Source: Sediminicoccus rosea
GTDB taxonomy: Bacteria > Pseudomonadota > Alphaproteobacteria > Acetobacterales > Acetobacteraceae
Length of the DNA stretch: 64,000 nucleotides
Direction of reading: 5' to 3'
Assembly: GCF_033547095.1 (NCBI RefSeq)
Contig: NZ_CP137852.1
Location: 1,729,501 to 1,793,500, forward strand
Made by a program: the position numbers and the translations under genes. A model generated the notes under the pieces. It saw nothing but the letters and a program-made list of their open reading frames with translations, was not told where the DNA came from and did no database searches. Of the stretch, positions 29,159 through 38,417 are shown in pieces (the stretch's first letter is position 1; every line of letters starts with the position of its first letter).

Positions 29159-31765
29159 TCAGCTCGCTTGCCGCGCCGGGCCTTCGGCCTCGAGGAAATC
29201 TTGCGCGAAACGTTGCAGCACGCCGCCCGCCTCGTAGATCGAGACCTCCTCCGCCGTATCGAGGCGGCAGGTGACGGGGACTTCGGTCACGCTGCCATCC
29301 TTGCGGTGGATGACGAGCGTGAGCGTGGCGCGCGGGGTGCGGGCACCCGCCACGTCATAGGTCTCGGTGCCGTCGAGGCCGAGCGTCAGGCGGTTGGTGC
29401 CGGGCTGGAATTCCAGCGGCAGCACGCCCATGCCGATGAGGTTGGTGCGGTGGATGCGCTCGAAGCCCTCGGCCACGATGGCCTCCACACCCGCGAGGCG
29501 CACGCCCTTCGCCGCCCAGTCGCGCGACGAGCCCTGCCCGTAATCGGCACCGGCCACGATGATGAGCGGCTGGCGGCGCTCCATGTAGGTCTCGATCGCC
29601 TCCCACATGCGCATCACCTGGCCCTCGGGCTCGACGCGCGCGAGCGAGCCCTTGCGGATGCTGCCATCCTCGTGGCGCGCCATCTCGTTCAGCAAGGTGG
29701 GGTTGGCGAAGGTGGCGCGCTGCGCCGTCAGATGGTCGCCGCGATGGGTGGCGTAGGAGTTGAAGTCCTCCTCCGGCAGGCCCATCCGCGCGAGATACTC
29801 GCCCGCCGCGCTGTCCGGGAGGATGGCGTTCGACGGCGAGAGATGGTCCGTCGTGATGTTGTCGCCCAGCAGCGCCAGCGGGCGCATGCCGGTCAGCGTG
29901 CGTTCGCCGGCGAGCGCACCCTCCCAATAGGGCGGGCGGCGGATATAGGTGCTCTGGGGCCGCCAGTCATAGAGCGGGCTGACCTTCTTGCGCGCACCCT
30001 GGTTGCCGAACATGGGCGCATAGACCTTGCGGAACATCTCGGGCTTCACGGCGGCGGCGACCACGGCATCGATCTCCGCGTCGGAGGGCCAGATGTCCTT
30101 CAGGCGGATTTCCTGGCCCGAAGCATCCAGGCCCAGCACGTCACGCTCGATGTCGAAGCGGATGGTGCCGGCGATGGCATAGGCGACGACGAGCGGCGGC
30201 GAGGCGAGGAAGGCCTGCTTCGCATAGGGGTGGATGCGCCCGTCGAAATTGCGGTTCCCGGAGAGCACAGCCGTCGCATAGAGGTCGCGCTCGATGATCT
30301 CCTGCTGGATCTTCGGATCGAGCGCGCCGGACATGCCGTTGCAGGTGGTGCAGGCGAAGGCGACGACGCCGAAGCCCAGCGCCTCCAGCTCCGAGGTCAG
30401 CCCGGCCTCATCCAGGTAGAGCGCGACCGCGCGCGAGCCCGGCGCCAGCGAGGACTTCACCCAGGGCTTGCGCGTGAGCCCCGCGCGGTTCGCGTTGCGC
30501 GCGAGCAACCCCGCCGCGATGACGTTGCGCGGGTTGGAGGTGTTGGTGCAGCTGGTGATGGCCGCGATGATGACCGCGCCATCGGGCATCAGGCTGCCCT
30601 CCTGCACCACCGGCCCGGCAATGCCGCGCGCCGCGAGGTCGGAGACGGGCAGGCGGCGATGCGGGTTGGACGGGCCGGCCATGGTGCGCACCACGGTCGA
30701 GAGGTCGAAGCGCAGCACGCGCTCATATTGCGCGCGCGCCAGCTGGTCCGACCAAAGGCCGGTCGTCTTCGCGTAGGTCTCGACCAGGCGGATCTGCGCC
30801 TCCTCGCGGCCGGTCAGGCGGAGGTAGTCGATGGTCTGCTGGTCAATGGAGAACATGGCGGCCGTCGCGCCATATTCGGGGGCCATGTTGGAGATGGTGG
30901 CGCGGTCGCCCAGCGTCAGGCTGGTCGCGCCTTCGCCGTGGAATTCGAGCCAGGCGCCGACGACGCGCTCCTTGCGGAGGAATTCGGTCAGCGTCAGCAC
31001 GATGTCGGTGGCCGTGATGCCGGGGGCGGCCTTGCCGGTCAGCTCCACGCCCACGATGTCCGGCAGGCGCATCCAGGAGGCGCGGCCGAGCATCACATTC
31101 TCGGCCTCGAGCCCGCCCACGCCGATGGCGATGACGCCCAGCGCATCCACATGCGGCGTGTGGCTGTCGGTCCCCACCAGCGTGTCGGGGAAGGCCACGC
31201 CGTCCAGCGTGTAGATGACGGGCGACATCCGCTCCAGGTTGATCTGGTGCATGATGCCGTTGCCGGGGGGCACGATCTCCATGTTCTCGAAGGCGTGGCG
31301 CGTCCATTCGATGAAGTGGAAGCGGTCCTCGTTGCGGCGGTCCTCGATGGCGCGGTTCTTGGCGAAGGCGTCCTTCTCGAAGCCCGCATGCTCGACGGCC
31401 AGCGAGTGGTCCACGATGAGCTGGACGGGCACGACCGGGTTCACCTTGGCGGGGTCTCCGCCCTTCTCGGCGATGGCGTCGCGCAGGCCGGCCAGGTCCA
31501 CCAGCGCCGTCTGGCCCAGGATGTCGTGGCAGACGACGCGGGCGGGGAACCAGGGGAAATCAATGTCGCGCTTGCGGTGGATGAGCTGGCCCAGCGCTTC
31601 GGGCAGCAGGGCCGGCGCGCAACGGCGGACCAGGTTCTCGGCCAGCACGCGCGAGGTGTAGGGCAGGGTGTCATAGGCGCCCGGGGCGATGGCCTCGACG
31701 GCGGCGCGGGCATCGAAGAAGTCCAGCTCGGTGCCGGGCAGGCGCTTGCGGTGTTGCGTGTTCAT
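29159..31765 (-). CDS. acnD: Fe/S-dependent 2-methylisocitrate dehydratase AcnD
   Basis: 868 residues, aconitase-superfamily length. The 4Fe-4S cluster Cys ligands are visible in TSCTNTSNPRNV and FACTTCNGMSG. The N-terminal PYTSRVLAENLVRR, the NGIMHQINLE and GTDSHTPHVDALGV segments, and the C-terminal swivel domain with GADYGQGSSRDWAAKG complete the family pattern. AcnD dehydrates 2-methylcitrate in propionate breakdown. Pairing with PrpF distinguishes it from AcnA. No prpB, prpC or regulator lies beside it in this window. Confidence 0.92.
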   Translation of the reverse strand: MNTQHRKRLPGTELDFFDARAAVEAIAPGAYDTLPYTSRVLAENLVRRCAPALLPEALGQLIHRKRDIDFPWFPARVVCHDILGQTALVDLAGLRDAIAEKGGDPAKVNPVVPVQLIVDHSLAVEHAGFEKDAFAKNRAIEDRRNEDRFHFIEWTRHAFENMEIVPPGNGIMHQINLERMSPVIYTLDGVAFPDTLVGTDSHTPHVDALGVIAIGVGGLEAENVMLGRASWMRLPDIVGVELTGKAAPGITATDIVLTLTEFLRKERVVGAWLEFHGEGATSLTLGDRATISNMAPEYGATAAMFSIDQQTIDYLRLTGREEAQIRLVETYAKTTGLWSDQLARAQYERVLRFDLSTVVRTMAGPSNPHRRLPVSDLAARGIAGPVVQEGSLMPDGAVIIAAITSCTNTSNPRNVIAAGLLARNANRAGLTRKPWVKSSLAPGSRAVALYLDEAGLTSELEALGFGVVAFACTTCNGMSGALDPKIQQEIIERDLYATAVLSGNRNFDGRIHPYAKQAFLASPPLVVAYAIAGTIRFDIERDVLGLDASGQEIRLKDIWPSDAEIDAVVAAAVKPEMFRKVYAPMFGNQGARKKVSPLYDWRPQSTYIRRPPYWEGALAGERTLTGMRPLALLGDNITTDHLSPSNAILPDSAAGEYLARMGLPEEDFNSYATHRGDHLTAQRATFANPTLLNEMARHEDGSIRKGSLARVEPEGQVMRMWEAIETYMERRQPLIIVAGADYGQGSSRDWAAKGVRLAGVEAIVAEGFERIHRTNLIGMGVLPLEFQPGTNRLTLGLDGTETYDVAGARTPRATLTLVIHRKDGSVTEVPVTCRLDTAEEVSIYEAGGVLQRFAQDFLEAEGPARQAS

Positions 31766-31964
31766 GACTTTGCTCCCTGCCGGGTTCGGCCCAGCGATCT
31801 TCCTTCGAGGTCCCCGCCGCGGAAACCGCCGCGCGGCAGGGGGCGGTCAAGGCCCATTCTGCGCGAGGCGCGGCGGCGCCGCCAGATGCGGTGGCGCGGA
31901 TCAGCCCGTCGCGGACCGCAGCCGCCATGGCCGGGAGGGCGCGGCCCGGATCCTCGCCGGGCGC

Positions 31965-34112
31965 TCAGTCGGCGGCGGGGAACGGACGCTCCAACAGGGG
32001 GAAGGGGATGTGCAGCTCGTGCAGCCGGTCGGTCATCATCTCCTGGTGCCACTTCACCCAGCTTTCCCAGTATTTGAGGCGCAGCGGCGAGAAGCGGTGC
32101 TCGTCAAAGGCGGCGGGGCCGGAAGTGGTCAAGGATGCGTCATGCTGCAGCCCGATGGCGAGCGAGGCCTGGAGCTGCTGGACCGCGCCATGGCCATAGA
32201 CCCGGCGGACACGCCAGCAGAACTCCGAATCCGCGCCGGTCCGGACCGAGTCGAAAAACCCCACGCGCTGGAACACGCTGGCGTGGACGAAGATGGAGGC
32301 CGGGTTCTCGTGCACATAGCCGCCGAACCGGCGGACCACGACCTTGCCGTCGCGGCTGACGCGGATCCATTGCGAGGTGGTCAGCGCGACGCCGTCATTC
32401 TTGGCTTCTTCCAGGTGGGTCGCGAGGCGATACGGATGCATCCAGTCGTCGGAATCATGGAATGTGTAGAAATCGGATTCGAACTCACGGATCGCGTGGT
32501 TCTTCGAGCAATAGGTCCCGGCATTGACGGTATTGAACAGGCCAACCACGCGGGGGTCCTGGCCGGCGAATTTCCGGATGATGTCCGGCGAGTGATCCGT
32601 GCTGGCGTCGTCCACGACGACAAGCCGGAGGTTGCGGTGCGTCTGCTGCAGGACGGATGAAATCGCGTGTTCCAGCGTCGCCGAGGAGTTGAAACTGGTC
32701 ATGATGACGGTGACGAGCGGGCCTTCGCTCGCTTCCGTCCGCGGTGGCGCCGCCTGGGGGAAGACCAGGCCATGGGGGTGGTCGCCTGAAAAACGCAGGG
32801 GGATCTTCGACTTGGTTGATGCCTCGAAGAACTTGCCCACAAAGTTGTCGCGCAGCACCCGCAGCCCGCATTCCAGGAAGATGTTGGCGTATGCGAGATA
32901 CGACTCGAAATAATCGGGATTTTCCTTGAGCAGCGTGGCGATGCGCTGCGATGCGTCCTTGATGGAGCCAGCGGTCAGGTGCGTCTCGGCAATGAAGACC
33001 GTCGCTGATGCGGGCAGGTTGGTGCTCTTCGCCTCCGCAATCGTCAGGTAGGCCAAGCTTTCTTGGCTGTTGCGGTTCGATGAGATGATGCCGAGCTGGT
33101 AGTAGGGTTCCCAGTCGAGCGGGTGTTGCGTGATGATGTCGAAATAGATCGTCTCGGCCTCGGCGATGCGCCCGCTCCGCGCGCAGGACCTTGCCAGGAT
33201 CTTCATGGCCCGGCGGCAGTCGTGATCCAGCAGGTGCTGGACGAGCTGTTCCGAGTTCAGCAGCTCCGACATGGCGTGATAGGCCGTCTCCGCCGCGTTC
33301 AGGTCCAGCATGCACCGGGCGTAGTTCAGCAGCGCATAGGCAGCCACGGTGCTCGACTTCAGGGCCGGGTCGCCCGAGGCTTCGATGGTGCGGATGACCT
33401 GCTGCAGGCGGGTGCAGTCGCGTTCGATGTAGAGCTGGTTGAACACGCCGTTGAGGTAGGAAATGTCGTCGGAGCGGAGGATCTGGTCCAGATCGAAGGC
33501 AAAGGCCCGATTTGATTCTGACGTCGCGATATCCGGGTCTTCATAGCTGATGGTTTCCGGCGGGGGCGCGAGAGGCAGGAATTCTCCCGTCAGGCCCTTG
33601 ATCCGGATGTTGTGCAGGGTGAGGCGCCCCTCCGTATTCTTGAAGCGGATGACGACGATGAACCTTCCTTCCACGCTGGGCGGGATACGCAAGACGCACC
33701 GGCCGGCCACGCGTGTCCGTGACATGTTCCGCGCAGTATTCACCAGCTTTTCAAGCGAGGCGCCTTGCCCGTTCGGCTTGATGTGAATGACGGAAATGTA
33801 TTCGACGATCGCGCCGCGATCATGGCTATAGTTGAAATTGATCTCGATCGTGCTGCCTGCGATCAGGGATTCATTAGGAATTCGGCATGTCAGGTTGAAG
33901 GAGGTCTGCGTGACTCTCTTTTCAAGCAGAAGGAGGTCATTTTCATCCTGAGGTTCCAGAAACTGGACCGCTTCAAGATTTCGGCTGTCCTTGGATAAAA
34001 AACTCCAGGCATCGTTAATCTTGAGCGGCGGCGTCTTGCCGAACATTTCACTCGGGATGGGCGGAAGCGTGTGGAAAGTATTGCTTTCGGTGGCTGGATT
34101 CGAGGTCGTCAT
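31965..34112 (-). CDS. large GT2 glycosyltransferase with beta-rich and TPR-like N-terminal regions
   Basis: 715 residues from ATG 34112. Residues about 1-180 are beta-rich and might bind carbohydrate (FNLTCRIPNES, TIEINFNYSHD, RFIVVIRFKNTEG). Residues about 195-430 form a helical repeat region with TPR-like units (AEAETIYFDIITQHPLDWEPYYQLG). The GT-A domain follows: LVTVIMTSFNSSATLEHAIS, VVDDASTDHSPDII, and the DxD-type FHDSDDWMHPYR. It probably transfers a sugar in surface-glycan synthesis. The 5' third is noticeably less G+C-rich than the surroundings, which hints at transfer. Confidence 0.88.
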   Translation of the reverse strand: MTTSNPATESNTFHTLPPIPSEMFGKTPPLKINDAWSFLSKDSRNLEAVQFLEPQDENDLLLLEKRVTQTSFNLTCRIPNESLIAGSTIEINFNYSHDRGAIVEYISVIHIKPNGQGASLEKLVNTARNMSRTRVAGRCVLRIPPSVEGRFIVVIRFKNTEGRLTLHNIRIKGLTGEFLPLAPPPETISYEDPDIATSESNRAFAFDLDQILRSDDISYLNGVFNQLYIERDCTRLQQVIRTIEASGDPALKSSTVAAYALLNYARCMLDLNAAETAYHAMSELLNSEQLVQHLLDHDCRRAMKILARSCARSGRIAEAETIYFDIITQHPLDWEPYYQLGIISSNRNSQESLAYLTIAEAKSTNLPASATVFIAETHLTAGSIKDASQRIATLLKENPDYFESYLAYANIFLECGLRVLRDNFVGKFFEASTKSKIPLRFSGDHPHGLVFPQAAPPRTEASEGPLVTVIMTSFNSSATLEHAISSVLQQTHRNLRLVVVDDASTDHSPDIIRKFAGQDPRVVGLFNTVNAGTYCSKNHAIREFESDFYTFHDSDDWMHPYRLATHLEEAKNDGVALTTSQWIRVSRDGKVVVRRFGGYVHENPASIFVHASVFQRVGFFDSVRTGADSEFCWRVRRVYGHGAVQQLQASLAIGLQHDASLTTSGPAAFDEHRFSPLRLKYWESWVKWHQEMMTDRLHELHIPFPLLERPFPAAD

Positions 34113-34398
34113 TTTGCCCGATGCCGCTGGATGGAGCCGAATGGCTCTTCGTGACCTGGAATTAAAGATTAGGACAAACACGCTGCCCGTGAAACCCGCT
34201 TCGCGCGGCGACATTCGCGGGCCGGGCGAACATCATGGAGGCCAGGCGACGCGGCCCATGCAGCCCAGGGTGACCTGGACCGCCGCCTCTCGCGGCTCGC
34301 CATCGCGCCCTATCCTGGGCCAGCCTCCCAAGGTCGCCCCGGACAGGCGGCCGGCATGGCGGCTGGGCCCTGGCGCGCCGCAACCCGCGCCCCCGTGA

Positions 34399-34992
34399 TC
34401 AGGCCTTCGCGAGGGGCATGATGCGGGACTGTATCTCGGTCCCGCCGAAACGCCGCTTGGGATCAGCATCATAGATGGCGATGAGCCTCTCGTGCTTCTT
34501 GGTCCGCAGCGGCTCCTGCACGATGATGTGATAATTCGGGCGACGGCCGAACCATTGGGACAGGAGATCCAGATCCACGGGGTCCTGGACATGGCCCGGG
34601 GTCTGCCCAGGCGGCCAGTTATAGGGCACCGAGACGATCACCCGCTTCCCGAGCTCGGTCAGCCGCCGGGCGAAGGGGGCCGGATCCTGAACATGCTCCA
34701 GCACCTGGAGACACAGGCACAGGTCGAATTTCTGCGGCAGTTCCGTCGTCAGGATGTTGCCGTAGATCGCCTCGACCGTCTCGGACGCGTAGGGCGCGAT
34801 GATGTCGATCGAGGTCTTCTTCTCGATCCAGTGGAACCATTCGAGGTAGGGGCACTTCCCGGTTCCGACATCGATGATCGAGGTCGCCTTCGCCCCCACG
34901 CACCGAACGAGGTATTCCACGACCCTGTAGTAGATCAGGTCGGAGCGTTCCTCCCAGTAGGCGCCTCCGTAACGTGACTGCGGTTTTTCCAT
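34399..34992 (-). CDS. class I SAM-dependent methyltransferase
   Basis: 197 residues from ATG 34992 (MEKPQSRYGGAYWEERSD). Motif I appears as TSIIDVGTGKCPYLEWF, the acidic motif II as KKTSIDIIAP, and a Methyltransf_11-type motif IV as FDLCLCLQVLEHVQDP, followed by VIVSVPYNWPPGQ. The substrate is not evident; its place between a glycosyltransferase and another methyltransferase suggests glycan or lipid-linked sugar methylation. No membrane segment is seen. Confidence 0.87.
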   Translation of the reverse strand: MEKPQSRYGGAYWEERSDLIYYRVVEYLVRCVGAKATSIIDVGTGKCPYLEWFHWIEKKTSIDIIAPYASETVEAIYGNILTTELPQKFDLCLCLQVLEHVQDPAPFARRLTELGKRVIVSVPYNWPPGQTPGHVQDPVDLDLLSQWFGRRPNYHIIVQEPLRTKKHERLIAIYDADPKRRFGGTEIQSRIMPLAKA

Positions 34993-35026
34993 GGGCGGGG
35001 TCAACTTTCGGGCGGGGAGGGACAGA

Positions 35027-35677
35027 TCACGCTGCTGCCGCCGGCGGCGGCGGGGCGAGGCGCTTGAGGATCACCTGGCCATCCTTCCACAGGATCTCGA
35101 TCTCATCCTTGTGCAGATCGAGGAAGATGTTGATCGCATCATGCGGCCTGCCCTCGGGCGGGCGATCCTTGCCCCAGTCATAGTCATCGATCATCAGCAA
35201 CCCGCCCGGGCGCAGCAGGGGCCAGGTCAGCAGGGCCTGGGCCAGCACATGGTCGCGCTTCTTGCCGGCATCGAGATAGATGAAATGATACTGCCGCTTC
35301 TCGCCGGCCAGGCGATCGAGATGGGCGATCGCGCTGCCTTTGATCTTGGTCAGGCGGTCGCCGAAGCCTTGCATGTTTCGATCGAACCGCGCCTCGAGCG
35401 GGCCGGGGAAGAGGTCGATGCAGGTCAGGCGCGACTGGGGCAGGTAGTTCAGGAAGAACAACGCCGACCGGCCTTCGAACGAGCCGACCTCCAGCAGATC
35501 GACCGGCCGGTCCCGGAACCGGCGCAGGAACCGGTGCCACCGCCGGATCTTGTTGGTCACCCAATCCGTCGTGAATTCCTTGTCCCGGAACCAGTCCTGC
35601 GCCTCAAGCACGACGGCCTGCGCCTGTTCGGCCGCGCTTGGCGCGCTGGTGCCGGGTGTCGCGGCAGCATTGGTCAT
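35027..35677 (-). CDS. SAM-dependent methyltransferase (Methyltransf_24-like)
   Basis: 216 residues. VDLLEVGSFEGRSALFFLNYL is motif I, RLTCIDLFPG gives motif II, and YHFIYLDAGKKRDHVLAQALLTW plus LLRPGGLLMIDDYDWG complete the pattern of Methyltransf_24 proteins often found in glycan and natural-product clusters. The Asp-rich DDYDWG could bind metal in an O-methyltransferase. It starts about 300 bp from, and divergent to, the TPR-hydrolase gene at 35977; that gap is a likely two-way promoter region. Confidence 0.87.
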   Translation of the reverse strand: MTNAAATPGTSAPSAAEQAQAVVLEAQDWFRDKEFTTDWVTNKIRRWHRFLRRFRDRPVDLLEVGSFEGRSALFFLNYLPQSRLTCIDLFPGPLEARFDRNMQGFGDRLTKIKGSAIAHLDRLAGEKRQYHFIYLDAGKKRDHVLAQALLTWPLLRPGGLLMIDDYDWGKDRPPEGRPHDAINIFLDLHKDEIEILWKDGQVILKRLAPPPPAAAA

Positions 35678-35976
35678 GACGCAAACCCCCGCAGTTCATG
35701 TTTCCCGCCGCGGCGACCTTCGGGCCGTGCTGCGCCGGGAGTTGTTGCGCCGCGCCTCCGCGACGGCTGGTGGCGCCGGCCTGAGGCTTTTCCAGGCCGG
35801 GAAAGGACGCCCGGCGCGATATTGCGCCGGCCGCGGGCCCTTGCAAAGGCGCGGGCTTCCAGGCCAGCAAGCGGTCCGGCGGGTTGCGGCCCTGCACGGC
35901 CCGGGCCGCGCGCATGGACAGGGCAACTCCGCCTATTCCAAGGTGCGGCCGAGGGCCGAATCGCGGGGCGATCGCA

Positions 35977-38211
35977 ATGAAGGACATGGCGTCCGGTGAG
36001 CAGACGGAACGGCCTGGCGCCGAGCAGGCCGAGATCCTGCGGCGCCTTCGGGAGAGTCTCGCGGCCGGCGCCACCGACGGTATCGGGGCGGAACTGGAAC
36101 GCTGCTTCGCCACCTGGCCGCGCAGCCCCGAATTCCGCCTCCTCTGGCTGCAATGGCTGGAGGGAACGGGGCAGCAGCCGGCATTTCGCGCGGCCGCCCG
36201 CCTTTCCCGCACGCTGTTCCCCCATTCCGTGCCGGTGGCCCGGATCGCGTTGCGCGTCGCCGTCGAAGAGGGCGCCTTCGAGGAGGCGGCGGATCTGCTG
36301 ACCGGCGTGATCTGGCCGGCGCGTCTCGATGCCGCGATCCGGGAGGCCTGCCTGCGTTCGTTCCTCCGCTTCAACGCCGAGGGGGATCGCGTCGAGGCTG
36401 TGCTGCTTCGCCTGCTGGAGATCGAGCCGGATTGCCCCGCGCTGCTGATCCACCTCGCCGACGGCGACCTGCGGCGGGGGCGCTTCGCCATGGCGCTGGA
36501 ACGGCTCGAACGCGCGGAGGGCGCGGCCCCCCTCCCGCCGGGCGCGGAGACCCTGCGCCTCGAGGCGCTGCTGGCCTCCCCCGAGCGGGACGAGGCCTTC
36601 CTCCGCGCGCTGGAGCGCGCCCTGCTGGCATCCCCCAACACGCCCCGCCTCTACGCGCTCAAGCACGAGGTCCATCAGGCGAGGGGCGAGAAGGAGGCGG
36701 CACGCGCCACCCTCGAACTCGCCTGCCACCGCTTCCCGGAGGATCCGTCCTTCGCGCTGCTCGCGCTCCATGGCCGCCTGGCCGACAAGGATGCGGAGGG
36801 CGCGGGGCAACTGCTGCGGGACCGGGTCTGGCGCTCCGCCCTGCCCGAGCGCAAGCGGCGCGAGGCGCTGGGCCTGGTCGTGCGCGGCTGGACCAGGGCC
36901 GAGACGCTGCAGCCCTTTCTCGAGGAATTGCTGCAGGACACGCCGGATGACCGCTTCGTGCTGGTGAAGCTGGCCAGCCTCGCGACGCGGCAGCGGCAGC
37001 ATGTCCGGGCCGCCCGCTACCTCCAGCGGGCGGAGGCGCATGGCCCCTTGCCGCCCGAGGCGCAGTCCATGCGGATCAACCTGCTCGTGCTCGGCGGCAA
37101 CCTCGAAGGCTCGCTCGCCCTGGCCAAGCAGCAGCTGGCCGCGAATCCCGACCGGAAGGACCTCGTGCGCCGCGTCAATGTCGTCGCCTCGCTGCAGGGC
37201 AGCGAGGAGGATGTGGTGCAGAGCCTGCGGCAGGCGATCACGCAGTGGCCGACCGACAACTCGATCCTCCAGCGCTACAACCGCGCTATCCTTCCCGAAG
37301 CCGAGGACGAGGCCCTGTTCGAGCATGTGACGCGCTTCCGGCGGGCGAATTCGGTGGACGGGCGGTGGCGCTACCAGTTCGCCCTCGCATGCCTGCGCCG
37401 GAATCGGACGCCGGAGGCCTGCGCCATGCTGCGCGACCTCGCCCGCGACGAGCAGGTGGGCGTTGAGGCGCGGCGGCTCCTCGGCGTGCTGGAAACCTTG
37501 CCGCGCGAGGAGTGGGACGCCCGCGCCCGTTTCTCGAACGACGCCACGAAGGATGTGCGGGTGATGCGGGCGCCGGCGGCGAAGGCGACCTTCATCGTCA
37601 TGGCCGGCGTCCATGGCGGGCTCGGCAGCCTGCCCTTCACCCATCTCGACGTCCTGCTGCAGCGGCACCCGATCAACATCATCTACCTGCGCGACAACAA
37701 GTGGAGCGCCTTTACCGCCGGCGTCCCGGGCCTGGGTCCGGACGAGCCCTCCACCATCGCCGCCCTGGTCGCGCTGTGCGCCGAGCTCGGCCCCCTGCCG
37801 GTGGTCACCTTCGGCGGCTCGCTCGGCGGATGGTCCGCCCTGCGCTATGGCGCGCTGATGGGGGCGCAGGCCGCGGTGTCCCTGGCCGCGCCGATCCGGC
37901 TGTCGCCGCGGGATCCCGACTCCGCCCGCTTCATGCAGCACTACCTGACGCACATCATGCCCGAGGCGACGCAGGACCTGCTCGGCCTGCTCGGCCGGAC
38001 GCCCTCGCTGCGCATCATCCATGTCTATAGCGGGCAGAATGCGCGGGACGCATCCAACGCCGAACAGCTCGCGCAGGCGGGCCATGTGACCCTGATGCCG
38101 CTCGAGAACTGCGACGATCACTTCGTCGCCGCGCACCTGGTGGCCGCGAAGGGCTTCCATCCGCTGATCGAGCAGGCCATCGCGCTCGCACAGGACGCGA
38201 TGACCGCCTGA
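35977..38211 (+). CDS. TPR-repeat protein fused to a C-terminal alpha/beta hydrolase
   Basis: 744 residues from ATG 35977; an upstream in-frame ATG at 35884 reads as unstructured. Residues about 20-520 are helical repeats of TPR/Sel type (RLARALLASPNTPRLYALK-like units with AL and A spacing). Residues about 545-744 form an alpha/beta hydrolase: ATFIVMAGVHGGLGSLPF strand and oxyanion region, nucleophile elbow GGS615LGGW, and the catalytic His715 in NCDDHFVAAH. No signal peptide is seen. In a cluster with FAAL, ACP and P450 it may be an acyl-transferring or thioester-cleaving enzyme with protein-binding repeats; this is inference. Confidence 0.85.
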   Translation: MKDMASGEQTERPGAEQAEILRRLRESLAAGATDGIGAELERCFATWPRSPEFRLLWLQWLEGTGQQPAFRAAARLSRTLFPHSVPVARIALRVAVEEGAFEEAADLLTGVIWPARLDAAIREACLRSFLRFNAEGDRVEAVLLRLLEIEPDCPALLIHLADGDLRRGRFAMALERLERAEGAAPLPPGAETLRLEALLASPERDEAFLRALERALLASPNTPRLYALKHEVHQARGEKEAARATLELACHRFPEDPSFALLALHGRLADKDAEGAGQLLRDRVWRSALPERKRREALGLVVRGWTRAETLQPFLEELLQDTPDDRFVLVKLASLATRQRQHVRAARYLQRAEAHGPLPPEAQSMRINLLVLGGNLEGSLALAKQQLAANPDRKDLVRRVNVVASLQGSEEDVVQSLRQAITQWPTDNSILQRYNRAILPEAEDEALFEHVTRFRRANSVDGRWRYQFALACLRRNRTPEACAMLRDLARDEQVGVEARRLLGVLETLPREEWDARARFSNDATKDVRVMRAPAAKATFIVMAGVHGGLGSLPFTHLDVLLQRHPINIIYLRDNKWSAFTAGVPGLGPDEPSTIAALVALCAELGPLPVVTFGGSLGGWSALRYGALMGAQAAVSLAAPIRLSPRDPDSARFMQHYLTHIMPEATQDLLGLLGRTPSLRIIHVYSGQNARDASNAEQLAQAGHVTLMPLENCDDHFVAAHLVAAKGFHPLIEQAIALAQDAMTA

Positions 38212-38417
38212 TCGCGCGCGCGGGGGCAGGGGGCGGCATCCCGGCAGCGCCGGCCCTGGCCATGGCGCCGCGGCCTTGCGGTGGTGGAGGCGGTGACGAA
38301 GGGCTATGATATGCGCACCCTCCGATCATGGACCGCCGCCGGTGATGGAACATCTCCCCTGATGCCGATGCCGATCAATCCGACCGTGGTCATCGCCGTT
38401 GCCCGGGCAGGCCTTGC

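Noticed and set aside
35674-38160. 828-residue minus-strand frame
   Set aside because: Antisense to the TPR-hydrolase gene, with Arg/Gln/His-rich shadow composition and no motifs.
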